NCBI RefSeq assembly: GCF_000787855.1
Contig: NZ_BBPQ01000073.1
Coordinates: forward strand, 1 to 32,279
Source: Streptacidiphilus anmyonensis
GTDB taxonomy: Bacteria; Actinomycetota; Actinomycetes; Streptomycetales; Streptomycetaceae
Length of the DNA: 32,279 nucleotides
Direction: 5' to 3'
A program made the translations under genes and the position numbers. The notes beneath the pieces were generated by a model. That model worked only from the letters and a program-made list of their open reading frames with translations, made no database searches and was not told the origin of the DNA. Below, in pieces: positions 17,432 through 26,090 of the stretch. Positions within the stretch are counted from its first letter, which is position 1. Each line of letters begins with the position of its first letter.

Positions 17432-19144
17432 ATGACCGTGCAGCCGACGAAGTGGAATCCGCAGGTCGGGCGATGGGAGACCGCACTGCGCGGGCGGGCC
17501 CTGCTCACCGACCCGCGGCTGAACAAGGGCACCGCGTTCGCGCGGGACGAGAGGGACGCCCTCGGCCTGGTCGGCCTCATCCCGCCGACCGTGCTGACGA
17601 TCGACCAGCAGAGCTCCCGGGCCTACCGGCAGTACCTCGCGCAGCCCGACGACCTGGCCAAGCACCTGAACCTGGCCGCACTGCACGACCGCAACGAGGT
17701 GCTGTTCTACCGGCTCGTCAGCGAGCACCTCGAGGAGATGCTGCCCATCGTCTACACGCCGACCATCGGCACCGCCATCGAGCAGTACAGCCACGACTAC
17801 CGGCGCCCGCGCGGCCTGTTCCTCTCCGTGGACGCGCCGCAGGACGTCGAGCGGTCCCTGCGGGCGAGCGGCCTCGGGCCGGACGACGTCGACCTGATCG
17901 TCGCGACGGACGGGGAGGCGATCCTCGGCATCGGCGACTGGGGCGTCGGCGGCATCAGCATCTCGGTGGGCAAGCTCGCCGTCTACACCGCGGCGGCCGG
18001 AATCGACCCGGCCCGCACCCTCGCCGTCGTCCTGGACGTCGGCACCAACCGCGAGCAGCTTCTCGACGACCCGCTCTACCTGGGCAACCGGCACCCCAGA
18101 GTCGACACCGAGACCTACGACGCCTTCCTGCACTCCTACGTGGAGACCGCGTCGCGACTCTTCCCCCACGCCCTGCTGCACTGGGAGGACTTCGGCACCA
18201 GCAACGCCCGCCGGATCCTGGAGCGCTACCGTGACACCCATCTCACCTTCAACGACGACGTCCAGGGCACCGGAGCGGTCAACCTGGCCGCTGTCCTGTC
18301 CGGCGTGAAGGCCAGCGGCACCCCGCTGCGCGAGCACCGCGCCGTCGTGTTCGGAGCCGGCACCGCCGGCGTCGGCGTCGCGGACCAGCTCCGCGACGCC
18401 CTGGTGGCCGAGGGCGTCGGCCGCGAGGAGGCCGCCCGCCGGATCTGGTGCGTCGACCGCTACGGCCTGCTCACCGACGACATGGACGACCTGCGCGACT
18501 TCCAGCGCCCCTACGCCCGTCCCGCGGCGGAGGTCGCCGACTGGGCCCGCGGCGCGGGCTCGGCGGGCATCACCCTGGCCGAGGTGGTGCGCCGCTCCCG
18601 CCCGACCATCCTCGTCGGTACCTCCGGCCAGGGCGGTTCCTTCACCGAGGCCGTCGTCCGCGACATGGCGGCGCACGTCGCGCGCCCCATCATCCTGCCG
18701 ATGTCCAACCCGACGCGGCTGGCCGAGGCGACCCCGGGCGACCTGCTCGCCTGGACCGACGGCCGTGCGCTGGTGGCCACCGGCAGCCCGTTCGGCCCGG
18801 TCGAGCACGCGGGCGTGACCTACGAGATCGGGCAGGCCAACAACGCGCTGGTCTTCCCCGGCCTCGGCCTCGGCGCGATCGTGGCCCAGGCCACCCGCAT
18901 CACCGACGGCATGCTGAGCGCGGCCGCCCGCGCCGTGGCCGGCCAGGTCGACTCGAGCACCCCGGGCTCCCCGATCCTGCCGCTGACGCGCCACCTCCGC
19001 GAGACCTCCGTCGCGGTCGCCACCGCCGTCGCCCGCGCCGCCGCCACCGACGGCGTCGCCCGCAGCGCCATCGGCGACGACATCGAACCGCGCATCCGCG
19101 CCGCCATGTGGCAACCGGACTACCCCCCGGTCACCGCCGTCTGA
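17432..19144 (+). CDS. maeA: Malic enzyme, NAD(P)-dependent (570 aa)
   Basis: Oxidative decarboxylation of L-malate to pyruvate and CO2, reducing NAD(P)+; cytosolic, anaplerotic/gluconeogenic. The long-form (eukaryote- and MaeA-like) family is indicated by length and motifs: RNEVLFYRLV and MLPIVYTPTIGTA (near residues 88-115), PRGLFLS, DVGTNREQLLDDPLY (the signature near 205), LTFNDDVQGTG (near 272), and the nucleotide fold FGAGTAGVGVAD (near 310). SNPTRLAEATPGD and ATGSPFGPV follow. ATG 17432 follows GGAGGCGGG. Cofactor preference (NAD versus NADP) cannot be fixed by eye, so the symbol is by homology. It ends 22 bp from the convergent Mrr gene; a short TGTCGG/CCGACA inverted repeat lies between. 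Confidence 0.93.
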   Translation: MTVQPTKWNPQVGRWETALRGRALLTDPRLNKGTAFARDERDALGLVGLIPPTVLTIDQQSSRAYRQYLAQPDDLAKHLNLAALHDRNEVLFYRLVSEHLEEMLPIVYTPTIGTAIEQYSHDYRRPRGLFLSVDAPQDVERSLRASGLGPDDVDLIVATDGEAILGIGDWGVGGISISVGKLAVYTAAAGIDPARTLAVVLDVGTNREQLLDDPLYLGNRHPRVDTETYDAFLHSYVETASRLFPHALLHWEDFGTSNARRILERYRDTHLTFNDDVQGTGAVNLAAVLSGVKASGTPLREHRAVVFGAGTAGVGVADQLRDALVAEGVGREEAARRIWCVDRYGLLTDDMDDLRDFQRPYARPAAEVADWARGAGSAGITLAEVVRRSRPTILVGTSGQGGSFTEAVVRDMAAHVARPIILPMSNPTRLAEATPGDLLAWTDGRALVATGSPFGPVEHAGVTYEIGQANNALVFPGLGLGAIVAQATRITDGMLSAAARAVAGQVDSSTPGSPILPLTRHLRETSVAVATAVARAAATDGVARSAIGDDIEPRIRAAMWQPDYPPVTAV

Positions 19145-19166
19145 CCCACTGTCGGATGCCCGACAC

Positions 19167-19820
19167 CTACGGGCGGCCCCGTACCCAGGGGCCGGGGCCG
19201 GTGTGGGAGGCCCAGGAGGCGAGTTCGCGGGCGCCGAAGAGGGCGATGTCGGCCTGGTGGGCGTAGTCGACGGCGGCGCGGGTGAAGCCCGAGGTGGTGA
19301 CGACCGCGGCGAGGTGGGCGCGGTGGACGACCTGGTAGGTGCCGCCGACCCGCTGGACCTCGGGGGAGCCCACACGGTGCGTCGGCGCGTAGCGCTTGGC
19401 CTGGATGACGAGGCGTCGCCCGTCGGGCGTCGTCGCGAGGACGTCCGCGCCGAGGTCGCCCGCGCCGCCCACGACCCGCACCGAGGTGCAGCCGTCGCGT
19501 CGGCAGAGCGCGGCCAGCGCCTGCTCGAACTGGGACGGGGTCATCCGCTGGAAGTCCGTCAGCGCGCGGACCTGCACCGGGGCGAACCGCGTCGACGCGC
19601 CGCGCGCCGAGCGGACGGTGGCGACGCCCCACACGCCCAGCCGCAGCATGCCGATGCCGAGGATGACGAACACCTGAAGCATCGCGACGGTGACCACGCC
19701 CACGACGTAGAACAGGCCGTCGATGCCGCGCGGCACCCGCCGCAGCCGGAAGGGCCGCGTCGCCCGTCGGAGCGACCGCCTCAGGGCGCGGTGACCGATG
19801 CGACGGACCGGATGCCCCAT
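19167..19820 (-). CDS. Membrane-anchored Mrr-type restriction endonuclease domain protein (217 aa)
   Basis: The C-terminal half (about residues 90-200) is an Mrr_cat PD-(D/E)xK-like nuclease: MTPSQFEQALAALCRRDG with Glu99, GGAGDLGADVLA with Asp126, and LVIQAKRYAP with the Gln140-Ala-Lys142 triplet; VVTTSGFTRAAVDYA is the usual later helix. The N terminus is strongly basic, then a long hydrophobic stretch (about 34-62) forms one or two membrane helices, so the nuclease is probably held at the inner face. Such proteins are often annotated as restriction endonucleases; defence against modified foreign DNA is possible but not shown. No methyltransferase or helicase partner is adjacent. ATG 19820 with GAGGGGG upstream is preferred to GTG 19838. 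Confidence 0.85.
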   Translation of the reverse strand: MGHPVRRIGHRALRRSLRRATRPFRLRRVPRGIDGLFYVVGVVTVAMLQVFVILGIGMLRLGVWGVATVRSARGASTRFAPVQVRALTDFQRMTPSQFEQALAALCRRDGCTSVRVVGGAGDLGADVLATTPDGRRLVIQAKRYAPTHRVGSPEVQRVGGTYQVVHRAHLAAVVTTSGFTRAAVDYAHQADIALFGARELASWASHTGPGPWVRGRP

Positions 19821-19902
19821 GGGATGCCCCCTCGTCACGAGGCTTTCACGGTCTCACAGGGCGGGCCGAGGCGGCAGGGCGCGCCGGGATCGGCCGTCGC
19901 CG

Positions 19903-22104
19903 CTACTCGGCGACCAGCACCAGGGACGCCTGGTCGTCGTCGGTGAGCCCGCCGGTGAACGCGTCGACCGCTCCGGTGACGGCGCGCAGGACCTGGCGCG
20001 CGTCGGTGGTCCCCGCGGTCGAGCGCAGGGCGGAGACCAGGCGCTCCTCGCCGAAGAGGGCGCCGGTCGGGTCGCGGGCCTCCAGGATGCCGTCGGTCAC
20101 CAGGACCAGGTGGTCCCCGCTGTTCATGGTGAACGACTCCATGGCGAACTCCAGGTCGGGGGAGACCCCGAGGAGCTGGCCGGCCGGGCTGGGGCTGGTC
20201 ACGGCGCCGTCGGCCCGGTGCAGCACGGGGGGCGGGTGCCCGGCCCGGACCATGCTGACCGCGATGCCGTCGCGCACCCGGCGCAGCTCGGCGTAGATCA
20301 GGGTCACGAAGCTCTCGGTGCTGTCCGGCCGGGCCAGCAGCGCGTCGTTGACGGCGGCCGCGACCGCGCCCGGGGTCGGCAGCAGCGGCGCGACCGCGCG
20401 GGCGGTGTTGCGGACCAGCGCCGTCGTGGTCGCCGCGTACGCTCCGCGGCCGCAGACGTCGCCGATGACCAGCCCCCACCAGTCGCCCGGCAGCGGGAAG
20501 ACGTCGTAGAAGTCGCCGCCGATGTCCAGACCCTCGCCTGCCGGGCGGTAGGAGGCGGCCAACCGCGCTCCGGGGATGTCGGGCAGCGCGGCGAGCAGCA
20601 GGCCGGCCTGGAGGTCGTGCGCCAGCCGGGTTCGCTGGGCGTGCTGGCGGGTGGTCTCGGCGCCGGCCGCAGCGGTGCGGGCGAGCTCCTCGGCGAGCGC
20701 GATCGCCCGCGCGCCGAGTGGCCGGTCCGCGGTCGCGACGACGGTCAGCGCGCCGAAGGTGTGCCCGCGCGCGGTCAGCGGGACGCAGACCTGGCCGCTG
20801 ATGTCGAGGCCGAGCTCGCGCCACGCGCCTTCCGGCACGGTGCGGCCCACCTCGCTCCTGCCGCTCGCCAGCACGCGTCCGACCGGACCGTCCTGCGCGT
20901 GCGCCGCCCCCTCCGCCGCCAGCAGCTCCACGGCCCGCTGCGGGAGTTCCGGGGCGACGGCCACGGCCACGCGCTCGATGCGGCCGGACTCCATCACGTC
21001 GATCACGCATACCGGCCCGAGGGCCGGCACCGCGAGCCGCGCCAGCCGCTGGAGGTTCTGCGGGTAGGAGGACTCCTCGCTGACCGCGGTGCTGGTCCGC
21101 AGGACGAACTCCAGGTCGGAGCTGAGGGCGTGCTCGCGCTCGTGGGCCTGATGCCGCGCGACCTCGGTGCGATGGCGTTCGATGGCGAGCGCCGCGGTGC
21201 GGGTGAAGACGATGCTCAGGTCGAGATCCTCCTCGCGCAGCGCCCTCGGGGCGCGGTGGTACATGGCGAAGGTGCCGAGCAGGTCTCCGGCGTTGGACAT
21301 GATCGGGGACGACCAGCAGGCTCCGAGCCCCGCCCGCTTGGCCACGTCCCGGTAGCCGACCCAGAGCGGATCGGTGGCGATGTCGTTGACCACGACCATC
21401 TCGCGGCGGTACGCGGCGGTGCCGCAGGAGCCCTCCTGCGGTCCGATCTCGCAGCCGTCGACGGCCTCGTTGTAGAAGTCGGGCAGGCTCGGCGCCGCGC
21501 CGTGCAGCAGCCTGGTGCCGGACTCGTCGAGGAGCAGCACCGAGCTGAGCACCTTGGGGGAGAGCTTCTCGATGGCCCGGCACATGCCGTCCAGCACCTC
21601 GGCGAGCGGCGCGTTCCGGGCGATCTGCTCCAGCAGCGCCTGCTGCTCGACGGCCAGCTTGTGGGCCGCCCGCTGCCGGGTGACGTCCAGGGCGAGGAAC
21701 GCGACGCCGTGGACGCGTCCCTCCCGGTCCCGGCGCGGTTCGAAGCTGAAGTCGTAGTACCGCAGGCGGCTCCTGCCGACCGGCCCCAGCAGCACCCCGG
21801 CGCCGTGCGCGACATAGGGCTCGCCGCGGACGTAGACGGAGTCGAGCATGGGCAGCAGGCCCTGGTGGACCAGTTCGGGCACGACCTCCGCGACGGGCCG
21901 GCCGAGCACGTCCCGGCCCCGCCCGAGGCTGACCGTTTCCAGGAAGGCCTGGTTGGCCCCCTCGACCAGATGGGTGGGGCCGCTGAGCGCCGCGAAGATC
22001 ACCGGGGCGTGGGCGAACATGCCGAGCAGCGGGTCGGTGCCGAGCGCGCCGGTTCCGGGCCGTGCGTCCGCCGCGGCCCCGTGCTCTCGGCTCCCGGGCT
22101 CCAT
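19903..22104 (-). CDS. PAS-GAF-GAF-SpoIIE serine phosphatase (733 aa)
   Basis: Second multi-sensor PP2C-type phosphatase in the window. PAS domain (about 25-150) includes HAPVIFAALSGPTHLVEGANQAF and ends in VTRQRAAHK. First GAF (about 155-310) contains EIGPQEGSCGTAAYRREMVVV and WSSPIMSNAGDLLGTFAMY. A second, weaker GAF lies at about 335-480. SpoIIE (about 505-733) has LQAGLLLAALP, IGGDFYDVF, GDVCGRG, TDGI and a terminal DDQASLVLV, so its metal site looks intact. It differs from the 268-2382 protein in having one PAS and two GAF domains. Its likely substrate is a phosphorylated anti-sigma antagonist encoded elsewhere. ATG 22104 is the first in-frame start; the VOC gene upstream on the same strand is separated by 106 bp. 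Confidence 0.9.
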   Translation of the reverse strand: MEPGSREHGAAADARPGTGALGTDPLLGMFAHAPVIFAALSGPTHLVEGANQAFLETVSLGRGRDVLGRPVAEVVPELVHQGLLPMLDSVYVRGEPYVAHGAGVLLGPVGRSRLRYYDFSFEPRRDREGRVHGVAFLALDVTRQRAAHKLAVEQQALLEQIARNAPLAEVLDGMCRAIEKLSPKVLSSVLLLDESGTRLLHGAAPSLPDFYNEAVDGCEIGPQEGSCGTAAYRREMVVVNDIATDPLWVGYRDVAKRAGLGACWSSPIMSNAGDLLGTFAMYHRAPRALREEDLDLSIVFTRTAALAIERHRTEVARHQAHEREHALSSDLEFVLRTSTAVSEESSYPQNLQRLARLAVPALGPVCVIDVMESGRIERVAVAVAPELPQRAVELLAAEGAAHAQDGPVGRVLASGRSEVGRTVPEGAWRELGLDISGQVCVPLTARGHTFGALTVVATADRPLGARAIALAEELARTAAAGAETTRQHAQRTRLAHDLQAGLLLAALPDIPGARLAASYRPAGEGLDIGGDFYDVFPLPGDWWGLVIGDVCGRGAYAATTTALVRNTARAVAPLLPTPGAVAAAVNDALLARPDSTESFVTLIYAELRRVRDGIAVSMVRAGHPPPVLHRADGAVTSPSPAGQLLGVSPDLEFAMESFTMNSGDHLVLVTDGILEARDPTGALFGEERLVSALRSTAGTTDARQVLRAVTGAVDAFTGGLTDDDQASLVLVAE

Positions 22105-22210
22105 GAGATCAGCCTGACCCCGCCCACCCGGGTGAACAACTCGGGCGGACAGCTCGGCCCGCCGCCCGGCCCGCTGTCGGCCTGCCGGGGACGGTCCCGG
22201 CGGGACGGTC

Positions 22211-22747
22211 TCAGTCCGCCTCGGCGTCCGTCGTGGGCGGCCCGAGGATCTCGCTGCCGTACATCTCGCCCAGCGGGTCCGCGATCAGCTCGACGCGCGC
22301 GCCGTCCGGGTCGCGGAAGTAGAGCGAGACGTCGCTGTGCACCTCGTGGGCGACCCCCGCGTCCGCGACCCGCTGCCGGAGTCGGCGCCAGCGTTCGGGC
22401 TCGACGGAGATGGCGATGTGGTGCAGCCCGCCCAGCACCTCGGCGTAGGGGCCCACGTCCAGGCCGGGGAAGTCGAAGAAGGCGAGCAGGTTCTCGTTGC
22501 CGAGGTCGAAGAAGAAGTGCGAGGACCCCGGATAGTCGCGGTTCTCGATCAGCTCGGTCAGGGGAAACTCCAGGAGGTCCTGGTAGAACCGGATGGTCCG
22601 CTCCACGTCGCTGCTGATCAGCGCCGTGTGGTGGATGCCGCGGGCGGAGGACGCGGGACGGCGCCCGAGCGGGCGCAGGTAGGCGGCGCGCAGCCGCTCG
22701 CGTTCGGCGGCCCGGGCGGCCGGGGTCGCGGGATCGGGGGCGTTCAT
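22211..22747 (-). CDS. VOC-superfamily protein (178 aa)
   Basis: Vicinal-oxygen-chelate protein with the two beta-alpha-beta modules seen in glyoxalases and extradiol dioxygenases. Module one begins GIHHTALISSDVERTIRFYQDLL (about residue 37), and module two begins GLHHIAISVEPERWRRLRQRV and ends YFRDPDGARVELIAD. Possible metal ligands are the His of HHTAL, the His of HHIAI and the Glu of RVELIA. The first 35 residues are an Arg/Ala-rich helical extension ending in PLGRRPASSARG. The reaction is not predictable from sequence. It starts with ATG 22747 and is divergent from the MMPL transporter gene across a 192-bp spacer. Confidence 0.88.
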   Translation of the reverse strand: MNAPDPATPAARAAERERLRAAYLRPLGRRPASSARGIHHTALISSDVERTIRFYQDLLEFPLTELIENRDYPGSSHFFFDLGNENLLAFFDFPGLDVGPYAEVLGGLHHIAISVEPERWRRLRQRVADAGVAHEVHSDVSLYFRDPDGARVELIADPLGEMYGSEILGPPTTDAEAD

Positions 22748-22885
22748 GGTGCCAGTGTCCTTCCGCCGCGGCGCGTGCGCGCCCCCTCGGGCTCTCGGAC
22801 CGGGCGCGTGCGCGCCCTGGGACGGCGGAGCCGCTTTTCGGACACGACCGGTTCACGACTGCGATTCGAGTGGAGCCCGTCACGC

Positions 22886-22914
22886 TTGACGCGCTGACCA
22901 GCGCTGTCTCTATT
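22886..22914 (+). promoter_or_regulatory. Putative MMPL promoter with palindrome in the spacer
   Basis: TTGACG (22886-22891) is followed after 17 bp by TCTATT (22909-22914). The spacer holds GCGCT-GACC-AGCGC (22891-22904), a perfect 5-bp-arm palindrome placed where a repressor would block polymerase. The -10 is weak, so the promoter is tentative. No TetR or MarR gene lies next to the transporter. Confidence 0.5.
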
Positions 22915-22939
22915 TGGGCTCTTTGGGGGCTACCTACAG

Positions 22940-25072
22940 ATGAACTTCACCCGGCGGCTTGCCGCCCTTCCTTCCGGACGCCGCAGCAAGTGGGTGATCC
23001 TGGCCGTCTGGATCCTGCTGCTGATGGCGCTCGGCCAGTTAGCGGGCAAACTCAACGGCGCCGAGAACAACCAGACCTCGAGCTGGCTGCCCGGCAATGC
23101 GGAGTCCACGAAGGTGGTGAACCTGCAGGGGCAGTTCGTCTCCACGCAGACCATGCCCACCATCGTCGTCTACTCCCGCGACAGCGGCATCACCCCCGCC
23201 GACCAGGCCAAGGCCGCCTCCGACGCGCAGACCTTCGCCAAGCTCGCCCACGTCGTCGGCCCGGAGACGCCGCCCCAGGCGTCGCAGGACGGCACGGCGC
23301 TGACCGTCGCTGTCGTCATCAACCTGTCCAACGGCGGCTGGACCGACATCGGCTCGCTCGTCGACTCGATGCGCGCCACGGCCAACCACGGCGACCCGGG
23401 GCTGGTCGCGCACGTCGGCGGCCCCGGCGGGTACGGGGCGGACCAGAGCAAGGCGTTCACCGGCATCGACGGCACGCTGCTCTACGCCACCCTGGGCATC
23501 GTCATCATCCTGCTGCTGCTGACCTACCGCAGCCCGACGCTGTGGCTGCTGCCGCTGATCTCCTCCGGTCTGGCTCTGACCGTGGCCGAGGCGGTCATCT
23601 ACCTGCTGGCCACCCATGCCGGACTGACCGTCAACGCACAGAGCGCGGGCATCCTGACCGTGCTGGTGATCGGTGCGGGAACGGACTACGCGCTGCTGCT
23701 GGTGGCCCGCTACCGCGAGGAGCTGCGCCGGCACGAGGACCGCCACGAGGCCATGGCGGCGGCCCTGCACCGAGCCGGTCCGGCCATCCTGGCCAGTGCC
23801 GCCACGGTCGCGGTGTCCATGCTCTGCCTGACCGCCGCCCAGATGAACTCCACCCGCGGTCTCGGCCCGGTCTGCGCCATCGGCGTCGGCGTGGCCCTGC
23901 TGGCGATGCTGACGCTGCTGCCGGCCCTGCTGGTGATCTTCGGACGATGGGTCTTCTGGCCGTCCCGGCCGCGCTTCGGCACCGCCGAGCCGACCGAGAC
24001 CGGCCTGTGGGCCCGCGTCGGCGGCGCCGTCGCGCGTCGTCCCCGGTTCGTCTGGATCGGCACCACGGTGGTGCTGGGCGCGCTCTGCCTCGGCCTGTTC
24101 AGCCTCAAGGCCGACGGCCTGACCGACACCGGCACCTTCACCAACAAGCCGGACTCGATCACGGCGCAGTCCGTGATCGACGCCCACTACCCGGCCGGGA
24201 CGGGCTCGCCGCTCCAGGTCGTCTCCGACGCCTCCGGCGCCGACCAGGTCGTCGCGGCGCTCAAGGCCGTCCCCGGCGTCACCGACGTCACCACGCCCAG
24301 GGTGAAGGGCGATCTCGCCTACTTCACCGGCACCCTGACCAACGCGCCGGACAGCACCGCGGCCGAGAACACCGTCGACGCGGCCCGCACGGCCGTCCAC
24401 GCGGTCCCCGGCGCGCATGCCCTGCTCGGCGGCGACACGGCGGTCAAGCTGGACGTGGCGCGCGCGTCCGACCACGACAACAAGGTGATCATCCCGCTGG
24501 TGCTGGTGGTCGTGCTGCTGATCCTCGGCCTGCTGCTGCGGGCGGTGGTCGCGCCGATCGTGCTGATCCTCACGGTGGTGCTGTCCTTCGCGGCGGCGCT
24601 CGGCGTCAGCTCCTTCGCCTTCCAGCACCTGTTCCACTTCCAGGGCGAGGACAACGCCTTCCCGTTGTTCGTCTTCGTCTTCCTGGTGGCCCTCGGCATC
24701 GACTACAACATCTTCCTGATGACGCGCGTGCGCGAGGAGTCGGCCCACCGGGGCACCCGGACGGGTTCGCTGGCCGCCCTGGCGGCCACCGGCGGGGTGA
24801 TCAGCTCCGCGGGGCTGATCCTGGCCAGCACGTTCGGGGTGCTGGGCACGCTGCCCATCGTCAGCTTCGCCGAGATCGGCTTCGCGGTCTGCCTCGGCGT
24901 CCTGCTGGACACCTTCGTGGTCCGCTCGGTGCTGGTGACCGCGCTGGCCATGGACCTCGACAGCCGGCTCTGGTGGCCGAGCTCCCTGGGCCGCGGCGCG
25001 GAGGGCCACGAGGTGGTCGCCGCCGGACGGGTGCCGAACCGGTCCCGCCAGCGCAGCGGCGAGCGTCGCTGA
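22940..25072 (+). CDS. MMPL-family RND transporter (710 aa)
   Basis: Inner-membrane proton-driven exporter of the MmpL/actinorhodin-exporter class, usually moving lipids or hydrophobic secondary metabolites. The two-fold topology is visible: helix at 18-36, an extracytoplasmic loop (about 40-175), a five-helix block at about 180-340, a second helix near 375, a second loop, and a final five-helix block from about 510. The paired intramembrane Asp-Tyr motifs are GAGTDYALLL (Asp249) and ALGIDYNIFLMTRVREE (Asp588), typical of proton relay. Length is normal. Leu34 is encoded by TTA (23039-23041), the only in-frame TTA I found, so translation may depend on the bldA tRNA. The ribosome site is poor (GGGGG ten bases upstream). 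A hairpin terminator follows. Confidence 0.93.
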   Translation: MNFTRRLAALPSGRRSKWVILAVWILLLMALGQLAGKLNGAENNQTSSWLPGNAESTKVVNLQGQFVSTQTMPTIVVYSRDSGITPADQAKAASDAQTFAKLAHVVGPETPPQASQDGTALTVAVVINLSNGGWTDIGSLVDSMRATANHGDPGLVAHVGGPGGYGADQSKAFTGIDGTLLYATLGIVIILLLLTYRSPTLWLLPLISSGLALTVAEAVIYLLATHAGLTVNAQSAGILTVLVIGAGTDYALLLVARYREELRRHEDRHEAMAAALHRAGPAILASAATVAVSMLCLTAAQMNSTRGLGPVCAIGVGVALLAMLTLLPALLVIFGRWVFWPSRPRFGTAEPTETGLWARVGGAVARRPRFVWIGTTVVLGALCLGLFSLKADGLTDTGTFTNKPDSITAQSVIDAHYPAGTGSPLQVVSDASGADQVVAALKAVPGVTDVTTPRVKGDLAYFTGTLTNAPDSTAAENTVDAARTAVHAVPGAHALLGGDTAVKLDVARASDHDNKVIIPLVLVVVLLILGLLLRAVVAPIVLILTVVLSFAAALGVSSFAFQHLFHFQGEDNAFPLFVFVFLVALGIDYNIFLMTRVREESAHRGTRTGSLAALAATGGVISSAGLILASTFGVLGTLPIVSFAEIGFAVCLGVLLDTFVVRSVLVTALAMDLDSRLWWPSSLGRGAEGHEVVAAGRVPNRSRQRSGERR

Positions 25073-25122
25073 CAGGGACGACCACCCGGACGACCGCCGG
25101 GGCGTGAGAGCGTCCTCGGCAC

Positions 25123-25160
25123 ACGGCGCGGCAGTCGCGAACACGCGGCTGCCGCGCCGT
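25123..25160. terminator. Bidirectional hairpin terminator between MMPL and peptidase genes
   Basis: The arms ACGGCGCGGCAG (25123-25134) and CTGCCGCGCCGT (25149-25160) pair perfectly. Pairing continues inward through a T-G wobble and CGCG/CGCG to an AACA loop. It lies between two convergent stop codons (25072 and 25182). There is no T-tract. Confidence 0.88.
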
Positions 25161-25181
25161 CGTCCGTTCGTCAGGGGCCGG

Positions 25182-25922
25182 TCAGGCGTGCAGCCAGGAC
25201 ACCGGGAAGGAGGTGCCGTTCAGCGCGCCGTCCTGGGTGAGCAGGGTGCCGCCGCGTTCGAGGTTGGTGGTGTTCACGGTCCCGGCGGAGCCGAAGCCCT
25301 GGCCGTTGGCGGTGACGTCGGTGAACTGGACCTGGTGGAAGTCGGGGCAGGCCGGGATGCTCGCGCTGCCGATCGCTTCGACGATGACCTCCGCCGAACT
25401 GAGCGGCGCGCTGGTGAGGGTCTTGGTGTAGGTCTTGGTCCAGCCCCGGGTGGGGTCGGCGAGGGTGAGCGTGAACGACCCGCTGCCGTTGGTCGTCACC
25501 GAGGACGTCATGGTGTCGCCGGCCTTGACCGTCTCGGTGAAGTAGATCGAGTTCGCCGGGTACATCTCGACCCACGGGTTGTACTGCACGGCGCCCTTGC
25601 GGGTGCAGACGGCGTCGAGGCCGATCTGCTCGACGCTGCTGCTGGTCCATCCGTCCAGGCCGGACCAGAAGGATATGTCCCCCGAGGTGGCGGAGCAGTC
25701 CAGCGCCGGGACGGTCCAGTTCCCGGTGACGGTCCGGTAGGTTCCGCCGGTCACGGCGTAGCCGCCCCAGTTGGAGTCGCCGCTCGCGTGGCGGTCGATC
25801 CGGTGGTCCAGGTGCGGCACGGGCGCGGACGTCCCGGCCGCCGAGGCGGTGCCGGTGGCCGGGACGGCGAGGGTGGCGGCGAGGCCGAGCGTGAGGAGCG
25901 CGGCCGAGATGGTGCGGCGCAT
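25182..25922 (-). CDS. Secreted G1-family (eqolisin-like) glutamic endopeptidase (246 aa)
   Basis: Extracellular peptidase of the G1 family, whose catalytic pair is Gln and Glu. The signal peptide is clear: MRRT, a hydrophobic core (ISAALLTLGLAATLAVPATG) and an AxA-like cut near TASAAG. The mature part shows family motifs: SNWGGYAV, GNWTVP, ISFWSGLDG, the candidate catalytic Gln in EQIGLD, NPWVEMYP, and the candidate catalytic Glu in AEVIVEAIG. Acidic-pH proteolysis is known for the fungal members; activity here is inferred. ATG 25922 is preferred because AGGGGAAACC precedes it; an upstream ATG-like start at 25940 would lengthen the signal. The gene stands alone and ends at a shared terminator with the MMPL gene. 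Confidence 0.88.
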   Translation of the reverse strand: MRRTISAALLTLGLAATLAVPATGTASAAGTSAPVPHLDHRIDRHASGDSNWGGYAVTGGTYRTVTGNWTVPALDCSATSGDISFWSGLDGWTSSSVEQIGLDAVCTRKGAVQYNPWVEMYPANSIYFTETVKAGDTMTSSVTTNGSGSFTLTLADPTRGWTKTYTKTLTSAPLSSAEVIVEAIGSASIPACPDFHQVQFTDVTANGQGFGSAGTVNTTNLERGGTLLTQDGALNGTSFPVSWLHA

Positions 25923-25991
25923 GGTTTCCCCTGTCAACATGCCTGTGGTTCAGGCGTTCTGGCGGTGCGACAGAGGATTCAGACTGATCCT

Positions 25992-26090
25992 GGCCATGTC
26001 AATGGCCGGGGAGTGATTCGTAGGGATGATCCCGAGGTCGGGTCAGGTCGGGTCAGGTCAGGACGGCTCGGCTCGGGTCAGGTCAGGGCG
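25992..26090. repeat. Inverted repeat and GGTCAGGTCGG-type tandem repeats
   Basis: GGCCAT-GTCA-ATGGCC (25992-26007) is a perfect short palindrome. From about 26036 to 26090, imperfect pentamers of GGTCA and GGTCG are repeated many times, running into the 3' end of the next minus-strand gene. No function is assigned. The palindrome could be a weak terminator of the upstream gene or an operator for the peptidase. Confidence 0.6.

Noticed and set aside
17306..19375. Long minus-strand frame opposite malic enzyme
   Set aside because: A shadow frame; the plus strand has all malic-enzyme motifs and a ribosome site.
22141..22210. GC-rich partial inverted repeats after the VOC gene as a terminator
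   Set aside because: Only imperfect short arms could be paired by eye, which is expected by chance at this GC content.
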